Part shown: positions 45,841 to 54,319 of the stretch, in pieces | Position numbering within the stretch: position 1 is the stretch's first letter | How the letters are laid out: the number at the start of each line of letters is the position of its first letter | Assembly (NCBI RefSeq): GCF_042657165.1 | Contig: NZ_JBHSNJ010000012.1 | Location: 124,001-188,000 of the forward strand | Reading direction: 5' to 3' | Origin: Agrilutibacter niabensis | GTDB taxonomy: Bacteria > Pseudomonadota > Gammaproteobacteria > Xanthomonadales > Xanthomonadaceae | DNA length: 64,000 bases | Notes under the pieces: generated by a model | Databases searched by the model: none | What the model was told of the DNA's origin: nothing | The model's input: the letters and a program-made list of their open reading frames with translations, nothing else | Made by a program: the position numbers and the translations under genes

Positions 45841-46973
45841 GTTTCACTCCCATTCCGGAACTGCTCGAGGAAATCCGTGCCGGCCGCATGGTCGTGATCG
45901 TCGACGACGAGGACCGCGAGAACGAAGGCGACCTGATCATGGCGGCCGAACTGGTGCGTCCGCAGGACATCAACTTCATGGTCACGCATGCGCGTGGCCT
46001 GGTGTGCCTGTCGCTCACGCGCGAGCGCTGCCGACAACTCGGCCTGCCGCCGATGGTGCGCGACAACACTTCGCCGCACCACACCAACTTCACCGTCTCG
46101 ATCGAGGCGGCCGAGGGCGTCACCACCGGCATTTCCGCCTACGACCGCGCCCATACCGTGCGCACCGCCGTGCGCCCGGATGCCAGCGCCGCCGACCTGA
46201 GCCAGCCCGGCCACATCTTCCCGTTGATGGCGCAGCCCGGCGGCGTGCTCAACCGTGCCGGCCATACCGAAGCCGCAAGCGACCTCGCGTTGCTCGCGGG
46301 TATGGAACCGGCCGGCGTACTGGTGGAAATCCTCAATCCCGATGGTTCTATGGCGCGCCGCCCGGAACTGGAAACCTTCGCCCGCGAGCACGGCCTGAAG
46401 ATGGGTTCGATCGAGGACCTGATCCGCTACCGCCTCGCCACCGAACACACCATCGAGCGCGTGGACGAGCGCGGGATCGAAACCGAGCACGGCCCGTTCC
46501 GCCTCGTGTGCTACCGCGATCGCCTCAGCCATGCGCTGCATTTCGCGCTGGTGCGCGGAGCGGTCGATGCCGCGACGCCGACGCTGGTGCGCGTGCACGT
46601 GCAGAACCCGCTGGCCGATGCGCTGCATTGGCGCCGCGCCGATTTCGGTCCCGCCGTGGGCGACGTGCTGTCGACCCTTGCCCGCGAAGGCTGTGGCGCG
46701 CTGGTATTGCTGGGTGAACACGCCGACGCGGACGCGCTGCTGGCCCGCGTACGTGCGCAGCCCGAGGCGGACTCCACGGCCCACGACGCCCACGAACCGC
46801 CGCGCCCGAGCCGGGGCCATGCACTGGCGGAATGGCGGCGCAACGGCGCGGGCGCGCAGATCCTGGCCGACCTCGGCCTGGGCAAGCTGCGCGTGCTGGG
46901 CACGCCGCGCAAGCAGATCGGCCTGGCCGGATTCGGCCTGGAAGTGGTCGAGTACGTCGAACCGCCGCACTGA
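45837..46973 (+). CDS. ribBA: DHBP synthase fused to a degenerate GTP cyclohydrolase II domain (RibBX-type)
   Basis: The protein has 378 residues. The N-terminal 200 form an intact RibB: VDDEDRENEGDLIMAAE, HARGLVCLSL, HTNFTVSIEA and AGHTEAASDLALLAG, which makes dihydroxybutanone phosphate from ribulose 5-phosphate. The C-terminal part looks like RibA in outline (GAGAQILADLGLGKLRVLGTPRKQ) but lacks the zinc-binding C-x10-C-x-C cluster and the RxEGRGIGL loop, and has one cysteine. So GTP cyclohydrolase activity is probably lost and a separate ribA should exist elsewhere. Similar RibBX proteins are known. ATGA overlap with ribE. Confidence 0.92.
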   Translation: MSFTPIPELLEEIRAGRMVVIVDDEDRENEGDLIMAAELVRPQDINFMVTHARGLVCLSLTRERCRQLGLPPMVRDNTSPHHTNFTVSIEAAEGVTTGISAYDRAHTVRTAVRPDASAADLSQPGHIFPLMAQPGGVLNRAGHTEAASDLALLAGMEPAGVLVEILNPDGSMARRPELETFAREHGLKMGSIEDLIRYRLATEHTIERVDERGIETEHGPFRLVCYRDRLSHALHFALVRGAVDAATPTLVRVHVQNPLADALHWRRADFGPAVGDVLSTLAREGCGALVLLGEHADADALLARVRAQPEADSTAHDAHEPPRPSRGHALAEWRRNGAGAQILADLGLGKLRVLGTPRKQIGLAGFGLEVVEYVEPPH

Positions 46974-47037
46974 CAGCCGCCGAAAGCCCCCGCCGCCCCG
47001 ACGCGCTAAACTGCGCAGCCCTACGAGACGACCCCCG

Positions 47038-47505
47038 ATGCCCCATTACGAAGGCGATATGCGTGCCGCCCCGGGCGCCCGCTTCGCGATCATCGCCAGC
47101 CGCTGGAACCCGCGCATCACCGACGCGCTGGTCGCTGGCGCGCGCCGCACCTTCGCCTCCCATGGCGTAGCCGACGACGCTGTGGACGTGGTCCGCGTGC
47201 CTGGAGCATGGGAACTGCCGCTTGTCGCCGCCCGACTCGCGCGCAAGGGTTCGCATGCCGCGATCGTGGCCCTGGGCTGCGTGGTGCGCGGCGACACTCG
47301 GCATTACGAGCAGGTTGCCGACGGCTGTTCGGACGGGCTGATGCGCGTCTCCTTGGACCATGGCATTCCGGTGGCCAATGGCGTGCTCGCCGTCGACCGT
47401 TTCCAGGATGCCGAAGCCCGCGCCGGTGGCAGCCACGGCAACAAGGGCGAAGAGGCCGCACTGGTCGTCCTGGAAATGGCGCAACTGATGGAGCAACTCG
47501 CATGA
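47038..47505 (+). CDS. ribH: 6,7-dimethyl-8-ribityllumazine synthase
   Basis: This 155-residue icosahedral or pentameric enzyme condenses the RibD and RibB products. Active-site segments are FAIIASRWNPRITDALVAGA, VVRVPGAWELPLVA and GCVVRGDTRHYEQVA, with GSHGNKGEEAALVVLEMAQL at the C-terminus. The ATG lies 65 bases after ribBA; the frame is open upstream but lacks the family start. The nusB ATG overlaps the stop. Confidence 0.95.
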   Translation: MPHYEGDMRAAPGARFAIIASRWNPRITDALVAGARRTFASHGVADDAVDVVRVPGAWELPLVAARLARKGSHAAIVALGCVVRGDTRHYEQVADGCSDGLMRVSLDHGIPVANGVLAVDRFQDAEARAGGSHGNKGEEAALVVLEMAQLMEQLA

Positions 47506-47963
47506 ACCGCCGCCGTTCTGATGGCATCGATCCCGTTGCCCGCTCGCGCTCGCGTCGCCGCGCGCTGCAGGCCGTGTACGCATGGCAGATGTCCGGCGCC
47601 ACCGCGCGCGAGGTGATCGCGCAGTTCGCCCACGAACAGGCGCACGAAGTCGCCGACCTCGAATATTTCGAGGACCTCGTGCTCGGCGTCGACAAGCATT
47701 GCGAGGACCTGGACGTCGCGCTCGCGCCTTTCCTCGACCGCGACATCGAGCAGGTCGACCCGATCGAACGCGCCGTCCTGCGCATCGCCGCCTACGAGTT
47801 GCGCCAGCGCCGCGACGTGCCGTATCGCGTGGTGATCAACGAGGCGATCGAGACCGTGAAGCGGTTCGGTTCCGAGCACGGCCACACTTACGTCAACGGC
47901 GTGCTCGACCATGCCGCCGCGGAGTGGCGTTCGGTGGAAGTGCAGGCGCCGCGGACGCGCTGA
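47502..47963 (+). CDS. nusB: Transcription antitermination factor NusB
   Basis: This 153-residue helical RNA-binding protein joins NusE at boxA in rRNA transcription. Family features are ARSRSRRRALQAVYAWQMSG at the start, LVLGVDKHCEDLDVALAPFL, the segment VDPIERAVLRIAAYEL and PYRVVINEAIETVKRFGSEHGHTYVNGVLD. ATGA overlap with ribH, the usual ribH-nusB pair of proteobacteria. A terminator lies 49 bases downstream, closing the riboswitch operon. Confidence 0.96.
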   Translation: MNRRRSDGIDPVARSRSRRRALQAVYAWQMSGATAREVIAQFAHEQAHEVADLEYFEDLVLGVDKHCEDLDVALAPFLDRDIEQVDPIERAVLRIAAYELRQRRDVPYRVVINEAIETVKRFGSEHGHTYVNGVLDHAAAEWRSVEVQAPRTR

Positions 47964-48011
47964 AGGTTTTTGAGCCGGCTTGCGGTTGGCAACCGGGCAT
48001 GATTCCGGTTG

Positions 48012-48033
48012 ACGGCAGCATGTGCCGTTTTTT
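48012..48033 (+). terminator. Intrinsic terminator between nusB and thiL
   Basis: ACGGCA-GCATG-TGCCGT with six Ts (48028-48033). It marks the end of the ribE-nusB transcript; thiL, 31 bases on, then needs read-through or its own promoter. Confidence 0.65.
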
Positions 48034-48063
48034 GCCCCGCGCTGCGGCGCGTTGGAGTGAAAC

Positions 48064-49032
48064 GTGACCCCCACCTCCCGCGGCGCCCCGGAATTCGAAC
48101 TGATCGAGCGCATCCGTCGTCGTGCTGCCGCGCGCGACGACGTGGTCCTGGGCATCGGCGACGACGCCGCCATCGTGCAGGTGCCGGCCGGCAGGCAACT
48201 GGTGATCGCAGCCGACACGATCAACCGTGGCGTTCATTTCCCCGACAACACCGCGCCTGCCGACATCGGCTGGAAGGCGCTCGCGGTCAACCTGTCCGAC
48301 CTCGCCGCGATGGGCGCCGAGCCGGCATGGTGCACGCTCTCGCTGTCCCTGCCGACGGGCGACGCGGCGTGGGTCGATGCTTTCCTCGACGGCTTCCTCG
48401 ACCTCGCCGCGCAGCACCACGTCGCCCTCATCGGCGGCGACACCACGCGCGGGCCGTTGTCGGTCAGCGTCACCGTGCATGGCTTCGTCGAGCCAGGGCG
48501 CGCGCTGCGCCGCAGCGGCGCCTGCGTGGGCGACGACGTGTGGGTGACGGGTACGCTGGGCGACGCCGCCGGCGCGCTGACGCAATGGCGCGGCGGCGCG
48601 GTGGTCCATCCGCTGTTGCGCTCACGCCTGGATCGCCCGGCACCGAGGGTCGCGACGGGTGCACTCATCACCGCCGTCGCGCATGCCGGTGTGGATGTGT
48701 CGGATGGATTGCTGGCCGATCTCCAGCACGTGTGTGTCGCCAGCGGGATCGGCGGCGAAATCGACCTCGAGGCGCTGCCGGCATCGGCGGCGCTGATCGC
48801 CGCCTTCGATCCGCAGCGGCGTAGCGCGCTACAGGCGACCGGCGGTGACGATTACGAACTGTGTTTCACCGCGCCGGCCACCGCGCGCGAAGCCATCGCG
48901 CGCATCGCGGTCGAAACGGGAACGCCGATCACCCGCATCGGCCGGATCACCGCCGGCCACGGGGTGCGGGCACTGCACGCGGATGGGAGCGAGTGGATCG
49001 CGCCGAGCGCCGGTTTCGTCCACTTCGCCTGA
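48064..49032 (+). CDS. thiL: Thiamine-monophosphate kinase
   Basis: This 322-residue kinase makes thiamine diphosphate from thiamine monophosphate and ATP. It has the N-terminal Mg-ATP site VVLGIGDDAAIV, DTINRGVHFP, VNLSDLAAMGAEPAWCTLSLSLP and GGDTTRGPLSVSVTVHG, with the C-terminal VSDGLLADLQHV and GGDDYELCFT. The GTG start has GGAG six bases upstream. nusB-thiL adjacency is widely conserved, though here a hairpin-T-run separates them. Confidence 0.95.
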   Translation: MTPTSRGAPEFELIERIRRRAAARDDVVLGIGDDAAIVQVPAGRQLVIAADTINRGVHFPDNTAPADIGWKALAVNLSDLAAMGAEPAWCTLSLSLPTGDAAWVDAFLDGFLDLAAQHHVALIGGDTTRGPLSVSVTVHGFVEPGRALRRSGACVGDDVWVTGTLGDAAGALTQWRGGAVVHPLLRSRLDRPAPRVATGALITAVAHAGVDVSDGLLADLQHVCVASGIGGEIDLEALPASAALIAAFDPQRRSALQATGGDDYELCFTAPATAREAIARIAVETGTPITRIGRITAGHGVRALHADGSEWIAPSAGFVHFA

Positions 49033-49049
49033 AACGCCGTCCGGGCGTT
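49033..49049. terminator. Small hairpin between convergent thiL and patatin gene
   Basis: AACGCC-GTCCG-GGCGTT, a six-base-pair stem in the 15-base space between the stops and over the second stop codon. Short; the role is inferred from location only. Confidence 0.3.
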
Positions 49050-50082
49050 ACTGCTGCGAGTCGCTGTCCTGTTCGTCGCACTTGCCGCCGAACAGGCGGC
49101 CCAGTCCGCTTTCCTTGCACGCTTCCGCCGGTGCCTTCACCGGGATGGGTGGCCGCGCTGCGGCCTCGCGCTGGGCGCGTAGTTTCGCCAGCTGCGCCCT
49201 GATCTGCGGCATCGCCACGAGCGCGGCGCGCTCGCCCTCGAGGATCGCGGTGTTGCGTTGTTCGAAATCGGCCGCGCCGATCTCGTTGACGTTCGGTCGG
49301 ATGATGATGTTGGCGCGCGCCAGCTCCTGCTGGCCGAGCTTCTGGCCCATGATCGTGATCGACTGGTTGACCGTGCCGAGCAGGCTGCCGGGATTCTTGC
49401 CGCTGGCCTTGGTGGAGATGTCGACCGCAATGACGAAATCGGCGCCGAGCTGGCGCGCGGCATCGACCGGAACCGGGCTCACCACGCCGCCATCGACGTA
49501 GTGCTTCGGCCCGATCACCACCGGTTCGAACACGCCGGGAATGCTGCTGGACGCGCGCACCGCCTGGCCGGTGTTGCCGCGCACGAACACGGTGCGCTCG
49601 CCGGTTTCCAGTTGCGTCGACACCGCGGCGAACGGCTTCTTCATCCGTTCGATCGGGCGACCGCCGACCAGCTGGTTGACGTAGTCCTGCAGCTTCTGCC
49701 CCTTCACCACGCCGCCGGAGAACAGGCTGACGTCGCGGATCTGCGCTTCGTCGAGGCCGAAGGCCTGCTTCTGCATCTGGAACGCGTCCATGCCGCTGGC
49801 GTAGAGCGCGCCGACCACGCTGCCGGCGCTGGTGCCCGATACGACGTCGGGCTGGATGCCGTTGGCTTCCAGCATCTTGATCACGCCGATGTGGGCGAAC
49901 CCCTTGGCTGCGCCGCCGCCGAGGGCAATGCCGATGCGGATCGGCTTCACCGGCACCGGCTTGGGCGCGGGCGCAATGGCGTCCGGTGCGGGCCGGCTGT
50001 CGCCGCCGCTGGCGCACGCGGCCAACAGGAGGGTGAGCGAAAAGGTGGCAAGGAACGACAGCGGGCGGACGCGGGTGGGCAT
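49048..50082 (-). CDS. Patatin-like phospholipase, predicted lipoprotein
   Basis: The protein has 344 residues. The N-terminal signal ends in lipobox LAAC, so it is probably exported and lipid-anchored. The patatin fold shows GIALGGGAAKGFAHIGV (oxyanion hole), nucleophile serine in GTSAG and the catalytic Asp in YVDGGVVSPVP; this resembles the RssA/NTE group. The C-terminal tail is Pro/Lys-rich and ends with Cys and Gln. ATG 50082 places the signal at the N-terminus; another ATG 17 codons upstream would bury it. Substrate, lysophospholipid or phospholipid, is inferred. Confidence 0.85.
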   Translation of the reverse strand: MPTRVRPLSFLATFSLTLLLAACASGGDSRPAPDAIAPAPKPVPVKPIRIGIALGGGAAKGFAHIGVIKMLEANGIQPDVVSGTSAGSVVGALYASGMDAFQMQKQAFGLDEAQIRDVSLFSGGVVKGQKLQDYVNQLVGGRPIERMKKPFAAVSTQLETGERTVFVRGNTGQAVRASSSIPGVFEPVVIGPKHYVDGGVVSPVPVDAARQLGADFVIAVDISTKASGKNPGSLLGTVNQSITIMGQKLGQQELARANIIIRPNVNEIGAADFEQRNTAILEGERAALVAMPQIRAQLAKLRAQREAAARPPIPVKAPAEACKESGLGRLFGGKCDEQDSDSQQ

Positions 50083-50197
50083 GGCAACGGGGACGGACGC
50101 GGGGCGCGCAGGATACCGTCGCCGTGGCGGCATTTCGCGTACCGGCGTCGCAGCCGGTCAGCAGGCAGTGGGACAGCCTTGGGAGATCGCGCCGTCG

Positions 50198-50935
50198 TTA
50201 TTCCAGGTGGCGCCGCAGCCACGGGGCCGGCAGCAGCGGGCGATACCACTTCGAGCCGATCCCGGCGATCGCTTCGTCGGGTTTGGGGCGCCCGTGGAAG
50301 ACCACCACCTTGGCCCCCTCCGGCAACTGCGGCGGTTGCCATAGTCCCAGGGGCAGCGGTCGCACGCAGTCGTGCTTGAAGCTGGCGCACCAGCCGGACG
50401 GCCAGTAGCGCAGGGAACCCTGGCGACGCATGTAGTCCGAAACGAACTCCTGTTCGTCGCGGAAATCGTCGCGGATGCGCGCCCCCCGCTGCAGCAGTTC
50501 CGCGATCAGCCCCTGGTGCTCGCCTGCATGGAATCGCATCACGGAGGAGTTGCCGCTGAAGCGATGGCGGTAACGCAGCGGCTTGAAGTCCTTGATGATC
50601 AGGAACTCGCCGGGCCAGTCGAAGAAAGGTTCCAATGGCTGCACGATCGCGATGTCGAGATCGAGGTACAGCACCGGTCCTTCGAACAGGGCGGCCAGCT
50701 CGGATCCGAACAGGCCGAGCTTGCGCCAGCCGCGATCGCTGCGCTCCCCGACCACGGGTACCGCCGGCAGGGGATGACATTCGACGTCGGGACCGATGCC
50801 GCGCGCGTCGTCGGTGAGGCACAGCATCCGCAGGTCGCCACTGACGTGGCTGCGCACCATGCGGTGCAGGCGGTTGACGTCAGCTGCGGCGAACTTGCCG
50901 CCCCATTTCATGCAAACGACCTGGCGGATCGCCAT
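50198..50935 (-). CDS. Glycosyltransferase-like protein with DxD motif
   Basis: The protein has 245 residues. GPVLYLDLDIAIVQPLEPFFDW has the DLD motif (92-94) typical of GT-A glycosyltransferases using nucleotide sugars; CLTDDARGIGPDVECHPLP before it fits a donor-site strand. Later, FRDEQEFVSDYMRRQG and VVVFHGRPKPDEA may form the acceptor site and C-terminal loop. It seems cytoplasmic, with no membrane helix. The target glycan is unknown and the family (for example GT8-like) is uncertain. Alone between the FAD enzyme and patatin genes. Confidence 0.7.
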   Translation of the reverse strand: MAIRQVVCMKWGGKFAAADVNRLHRMVRSHVSGDLRMLCLTDDARGIGPDVECHPLPAVPVVGERSDRGWRKLGLFGSELAALFEGPVLYLDLDIAIVQPLEPFFDWPGEFLIIKDFKPLRYRHRFSGNSSVMRFHAGEHQGLIAELLQRGARIRDDFRDEQEFVSDYMRRQGSLRYWPSGWCASFKHDCVRPLPLGLWQPPQLPEGAKVVVFHGRPKPDEAIAGIGSKWYRPLLPAPWLRRHLE

Positions 50936-51009
50936 GGCCTTTCATCCCCCAGGTCCAGTGTCGCCACGATAGCGCAACGCGGCTCGGACGCCGAGATGCA
51001 GGCAGCCGA

Positions 51010-52392
51010 TCAAGGCAGCAATTTGCCGGGATTGAGGATTCCGGCTGGATCGAATGCCGACTTGACTTGTCGCATCAAGTTCAGTGTCGCGGGGTCGACG
51101 GCCTGCGGCATGAACTCCCGCTTGGCCAGGCCGATGCCGTGCTCACCCGACAGTGTCCCGCCCAGGCTGAGCGTCAGCGCGAACACGCGGGCCAGTGCGG
51201 CGTGGGCGCGCTGGTCCTGCGCCGGATCGGCCGGATCGAAGAGGATGTTGACGTGCAGGTTGCCGTTGCCCGCGTGTCCGAAGCTGACGATGGGCAAGGC
51301 GAACTCGGATGCGAGTTCGCGCACGCCCTCGACCAGTTGCGGAATGCGCGAGACGGGCACGACCACGTCTTCGTTGATCTTGCCGGGCGCGAGCGTGCGC
51401 AATGCCGGCGAGAGCGCCTTGCGCGCGGCCCAGAGCCGTTCGCGGGCGGTTTCGTCGGCGGCATCGTCGAGCGAGACCAGCCCTTCGCCTTCGGCGGCGC
51501 GCATCAGGGCTTCCACTGCATGCGGCAGGGTCTGCGCGTCGCCGTCGGCTTCGATCAGCAGCAGCGCGCCGGCATCGGGGGGCAGGTCGGCTCCGCCCAC
51601 GTCGCGTGCCAGGCGCACGCAGTCGCCGTCCATGAATTCGAGCATCGACGGCGTAACCGGTTGCGCCATCAGCCGCGCCACGGCCGTGGCGGCGGAAGCG
51701 ACATCGCGGTACAGCGCGCGCACCACACGGCGTTGTTGTGGCTTCGGCGTGAGCTTCAACGTCGCCTCGACGATCAGCGCCAGGGTCCCCTCGCTGCCGA
51801 CCAGCAGACGCTGCAGGTCGTAGCCGGTCGCGCCCTTGGTGGTGGCGCTGCCGCAGTGGATGAGGTCTCCGGTGCCGGTGACGGCAGTCAGTGCGAGCAC
51901 GTTGTCGCGGCTCGCACCGTACTTCACCGCGCGCGGGCCCCCGGCATTGCAGGCGAGGTTGCCGCCGACCGTGCTGAAGGCGGCACTGGTCGGATCCGGC
52001 GGCCAGAACAGCGCGTGCGATTGCAGGGCAGCCTGCAGTTCGCCGTTGAGCACGCCGGGCTCGACCACGGCGCAGCGATCGCCGGGCCGCACGTCGAGGA
52101 TGCGGTTCATGCGTTCGAACGACACCACCACGCCGCCGTGCACCGGCACCGACGCGCCGGTAGTGTTGGTGCCGCGTCCGCGCGCGATCACGGGAACGCG
52201 ATGCCGGTAGCACGTACGCACCAGCGCCTGCACCTGCTCGCGCGTCACCGGAAGCGCGACGCCATCCGGCAGTGACTCGCGCCGCGAGTTGTCGAAGGCG
52301 TAGGCGAGGCGTTCGCCGGGATCGGTCAGCCATCCCTCGCCTTCGCCGAGAAGGGCGGCGAATTCGCGGTTCAGTTCGGGGGCGAGACGCAT
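51010..52392 (-). CDS. FAD-linked 2-hydroxyacid oxidoreductase (GlcD/D-lactate dehydrogenase type)
   Basis: This 460-residue protein has an FAD-binding domain (PCMH fold) with VIARGRGTNTTGASVPVHGG and TVGGNLACNAGGPRAVKYG, then the C-terminal cap with VSFGHAGNGNLHVNI, SGEHGIGLAKREFM and the closing FDPAGILNPGKLLP. These identify the GlcD/DLD family, which oxidises glycolate, D-lactate or similar. The exact substrate cannot be told from sequence, and no glcE/glcF partners are next to it, so D-lactate-type dehydrogenase is more likely than glycolate oxidase. ATG 52392 is preferred over 52413. Confidence 0.85.
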   Translation of the reverse strand: MRLAPELNREFAALLGEGEGWLTDPGERLAYAFDNSRRESLPDGVALPVTREQVQALVRTCYRHRVPVIARGRGTNTTGASVPVHGGVVVSFERMNRILDVRPGDRCAVVEPGVLNGELQAALQSHALFWPPDPTSAAFSTVGGNLACNAGGPRAVKYGASRDNVLALTAVTGTGDLIHCGSATTKGATGYDLQRLLVGSEGTLALIVEATLKLTPKPQQRRVVRALYRDVASAATAVARLMAQPVTPSMLEFMDGDCVRLARDVGGADLPPDAGALLLIEADGDAQTLPHAVEALMRAAEGEGLVSLDDAADETARERLWAARKALSPALRTLAPGKINEDVVVPVSRIPQLVEGVRELASEFALPIVSFGHAGNGNLHVNILFDPADPAQDQRAHAALARVFALTLSLGGTLSGEHGIGLAKREFMPQAVDPATLNLMRQVKSAFDPAGILNPGKLLP

Positions 52393-52440
52393 ATGCGGAT
52401 TATGCGCGACCACCGCCCCGGGCTTCGCAGCGCTTCCGGA

Positions 52441-52842
52441 TCAGCAGTCGTCGGCCCGGAATGCATCGCGTAACCAGGTCAGCCGCGGCGAAGCCGGATC
52501 GCCATCGGCTTCGACCACGTCGAAGCGGCAGGCGGCGTTGGCCAGGTGTGGATGCGCGGCGAGGTAGGCCTGCGCGGCCTGCACGATCCTGCGGCGCTTG
52601 CCGGCATCGACCGAGGCGGCGCCACCACCAAAGCGTGGATCGCGGCGATAACGGACTTCGACGAAGACCAGGGTGGTCTCGCCGCGGGGGCGGGACTCCA
52701 GCATCACCAGGTCGAGTTCGCCGAAGCGGTAGTTCGCGTTCGTGGCGACTTCGCGCAGGCCGGCGCGCGCCAGGTAGGCGAGGGCGGCGGCTTCAACCAC
52801 CGCGCCCTTCGCGCGTCGATGCTGGGCAGCGGGCTTGTCCAT
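52441..52842 (-). CDS. yraN: UPF0102/YraN-family nuclease-fold protein
   Basis: This 133-residue protein has a PD-(D/E)xK-like core: GELDLVML, then VFVEVRYRRDP, with Arg where Lys often stands. The N-terminus AAQHRRAKGAVVEAAALAYLARAGL is the family helix. The biochemical role is not settled; a Holliday-junction resolvase-like fold is noted. ATG 52842 gives the right start; the frame runs on upstream but into lpoA. It follows lpoA by 19 bases, in the lpoA-yraN order also known near rsmI in E. coli. Confidence 0.9.
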   Translation of the reverse strand: MDKPAAQHRRAKGAVVEAAALAYLARAGLREVATNANYRFGELDLVMLESRPRGETTLVFVEVRYRRDPRFGGGAASVDAGKRRRIVQAAQAYLAAHPHLANAACRFDVVEADGDPASPRLTWLRDAFRADDC

Positions 52843-52861
52843 AAGCCGTGAGCGAACGAGC

Positions 52862-54259
52862 TCAGCGCCGCGCGGCATCCGCAAGCGGCACGGCGATGCC
52901 GCTGCTGAAGGTCGACCACGCCGGAGTGCGCTGCACGTTGCCGAAGCCATCGATGCGTAGCACGCCGGTGGCGCCATTGATGCTGTCGGACGACCTCGCC
53001 AGGTGTTCCAGGTAGGCCGTGATAAGCCACGCGTCGTAACCGAAGGCGAACAGACGCGCGGCCGGTCCCTTTGCGTTCGGCAGCATCGCCGCGGCGGTCG
53101 ATGCCGGCGGCAGCCCGCGCGCGCCGCGCGTGGTCCAGCTTTCGGTGGGGAAGGCGATGCCGTCGAGCACGCGGTCCTCTTCGGCCTTGCCCGTACCCGA
53201 GAGCAGCTGCGAAGTCGCCACGCGCGGCTTGCCGGCGAGACCTGCCAGCGCGAGGCGCGGCATCAGCTGGCGTGCGGCGCCACCCCTCACCGCCAGGAAG
53301 ATCGCGTCCACGCCGCCTTCCTTCGCCGCGAACGGTGCGAAGTCGGCAACGCCCTCGCCGGCCACGTCGGTGACGGTGCCGCCGCGCTCGGCCAGGCGTT
53401 CACGCAACGAAGCCACCGCGCGGCGCTGGGTGTCGTCTTCGGCGCTGACCACCAGCACGCGGCGTGCGCCGTGCTCGATCAGGTATTCGGCGCCGGCGAT
53501 GCCCTCGTCTTCGGGCGACAGCGAGAAGCTGGCATTGCCCGCGGGCGGCTGCATCTGTCCGCGATTGAGCGCAAGCATCGGCACCGGCAGCGTGCCGCGG
53601 TTGAACAACGCACCGACTTCATCGCGTCCGAGCGGGCCGACGACGAAGTCGTTGCCTTCCGCCACCGCGCGGTCGTAGGCCGCGACGGCGCCCGTTGACG
53701 TGTCGTAGAAGGCTATTTCCGGGCGGCGACGCGTTTCACCGTAATAGCCGGTGAGGAAACCGTCGCGCACCGGCGCGGCAGCGGTCGCGAGGCTGCCCGA
53801 CAGCGGCAGCAGCACGCCCAACTTGACCGGCGGACGATAGCCATCGCTGTCGGCAGGCGGGCGGTTGCCGGCATCGAACTTCCAGGAACTGCGATCAAAC
53901 GGACGCGGCAGCGGCAGGCCGCGGCGCAGCAGGGCGCGGCCCGCGTAGTTGTAGAGCGGGTCGCCTGCGGGCAGGGCAGCCGCTTCGCGCTGCAGCGTGG
54001 GGTTGTCGAGCGTGGAGAGCAGGGTGTCGATCTGCTTGTCGGTCTGCGCACGTTCGGTGCCGGCCTGCGTGGCGGCCTGTCGCGCGAGCACATCGGCCTG
54101 GGCCATGGTTTCGTTGCGCGGACCGCGTCCGGTCGGCGCGCCCGTCCGCTCAACCGTGGCACAGCCTGCCAGCGCCATCAGCAACAGCGAGGCGGCGAGC
54201 ATCCATGCGGCATGCAAACGGGGCCGCGTGCGGGCGGGCGAGGACGTCGTCAGGCTCAT
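52862..54259 (-). CDS. lpoA: Penicillin-binding-protein activator, LpoA-like lipoprotein
   Basis: The protein has 465 residues. The signal peptide ends in lipobox LAGC, anchoring it in the outer membrane. The C-terminal half is a periplasmic-binding-protein-like domain (VKLGVLLPLSGSLATAAAPVRDGFLTGYY, FVVGPLGRDEVGALF, FAFGYDAWLITAYLEHL), which in E. coli LpoA activates PBP1a. At 465 residues it is shorter than E. coli LpoA; the N-terminal TPR part is reduced to a short helical segment (about 60-115). Divergent from rsmI, as in E. coli. Its fit as an activator is by homology only. Confidence 0.88.
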   Translation of the reverse strand: MSLTTSSPARTRPRLHAAWMLAASLLLMALAGCATVERTGAPTGRGPRNETMAQADVLARQAATQAGTERAQTDKQIDTLLSTLDNPTLQREAAALPAGDPLYNYAGRALLRRGLPLPRPFDRSSWKFDAGNRPPADSDGYRPPVKLGVLLPLSGSLATAAAPVRDGFLTGYYGETRRRPEIAFYDTSTGAVAAYDRAVAEGNDFVVGPLGRDEVGALFNRGTLPVPMLALNRGQMQPPAGNASFSLSPEDEGIAGAEYLIEHGARRVLVVSAEDDTQRRAVASLRERLAERGGTVTDVAGEGVADFAPFAAKEGGVDAIFLAVRGGAARQLMPRLALAGLAGKPRVATSQLLSGTGKAEEDRVLDGIAFPTESWTTRGARGLPPASTAAAMLPNAKGPAARLFAFGYDAWLITAYLEHLARSSDSINGATGVLRIDGFGNVQRTPAWSTFSSGIAVPLADAARR

Positions 54260-54286
54260 CAGCGCGGTATTCCTTGGGGGACCGGT

Positions 54287-54296
54287 TAGGATTCTA
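54287..54296. promoter_or_regulatory. Overlapping divergent -10 elements between lpoA and rsmI
   Basis: TAGGAT (54287-54292, plus) points to rsmI; TAGAAT (read on minus, 54291-54296) points to lpoA. They lie within the palindrome GGTTAG-GATT-CTAACC. No clear -35 elements are seen. Opposing RNA polymerases could not bind both at once. Confidence 0.4.
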
Positions 54297-54319
54297 ACCG
54301 TCCCGCTGATTACCCCACG

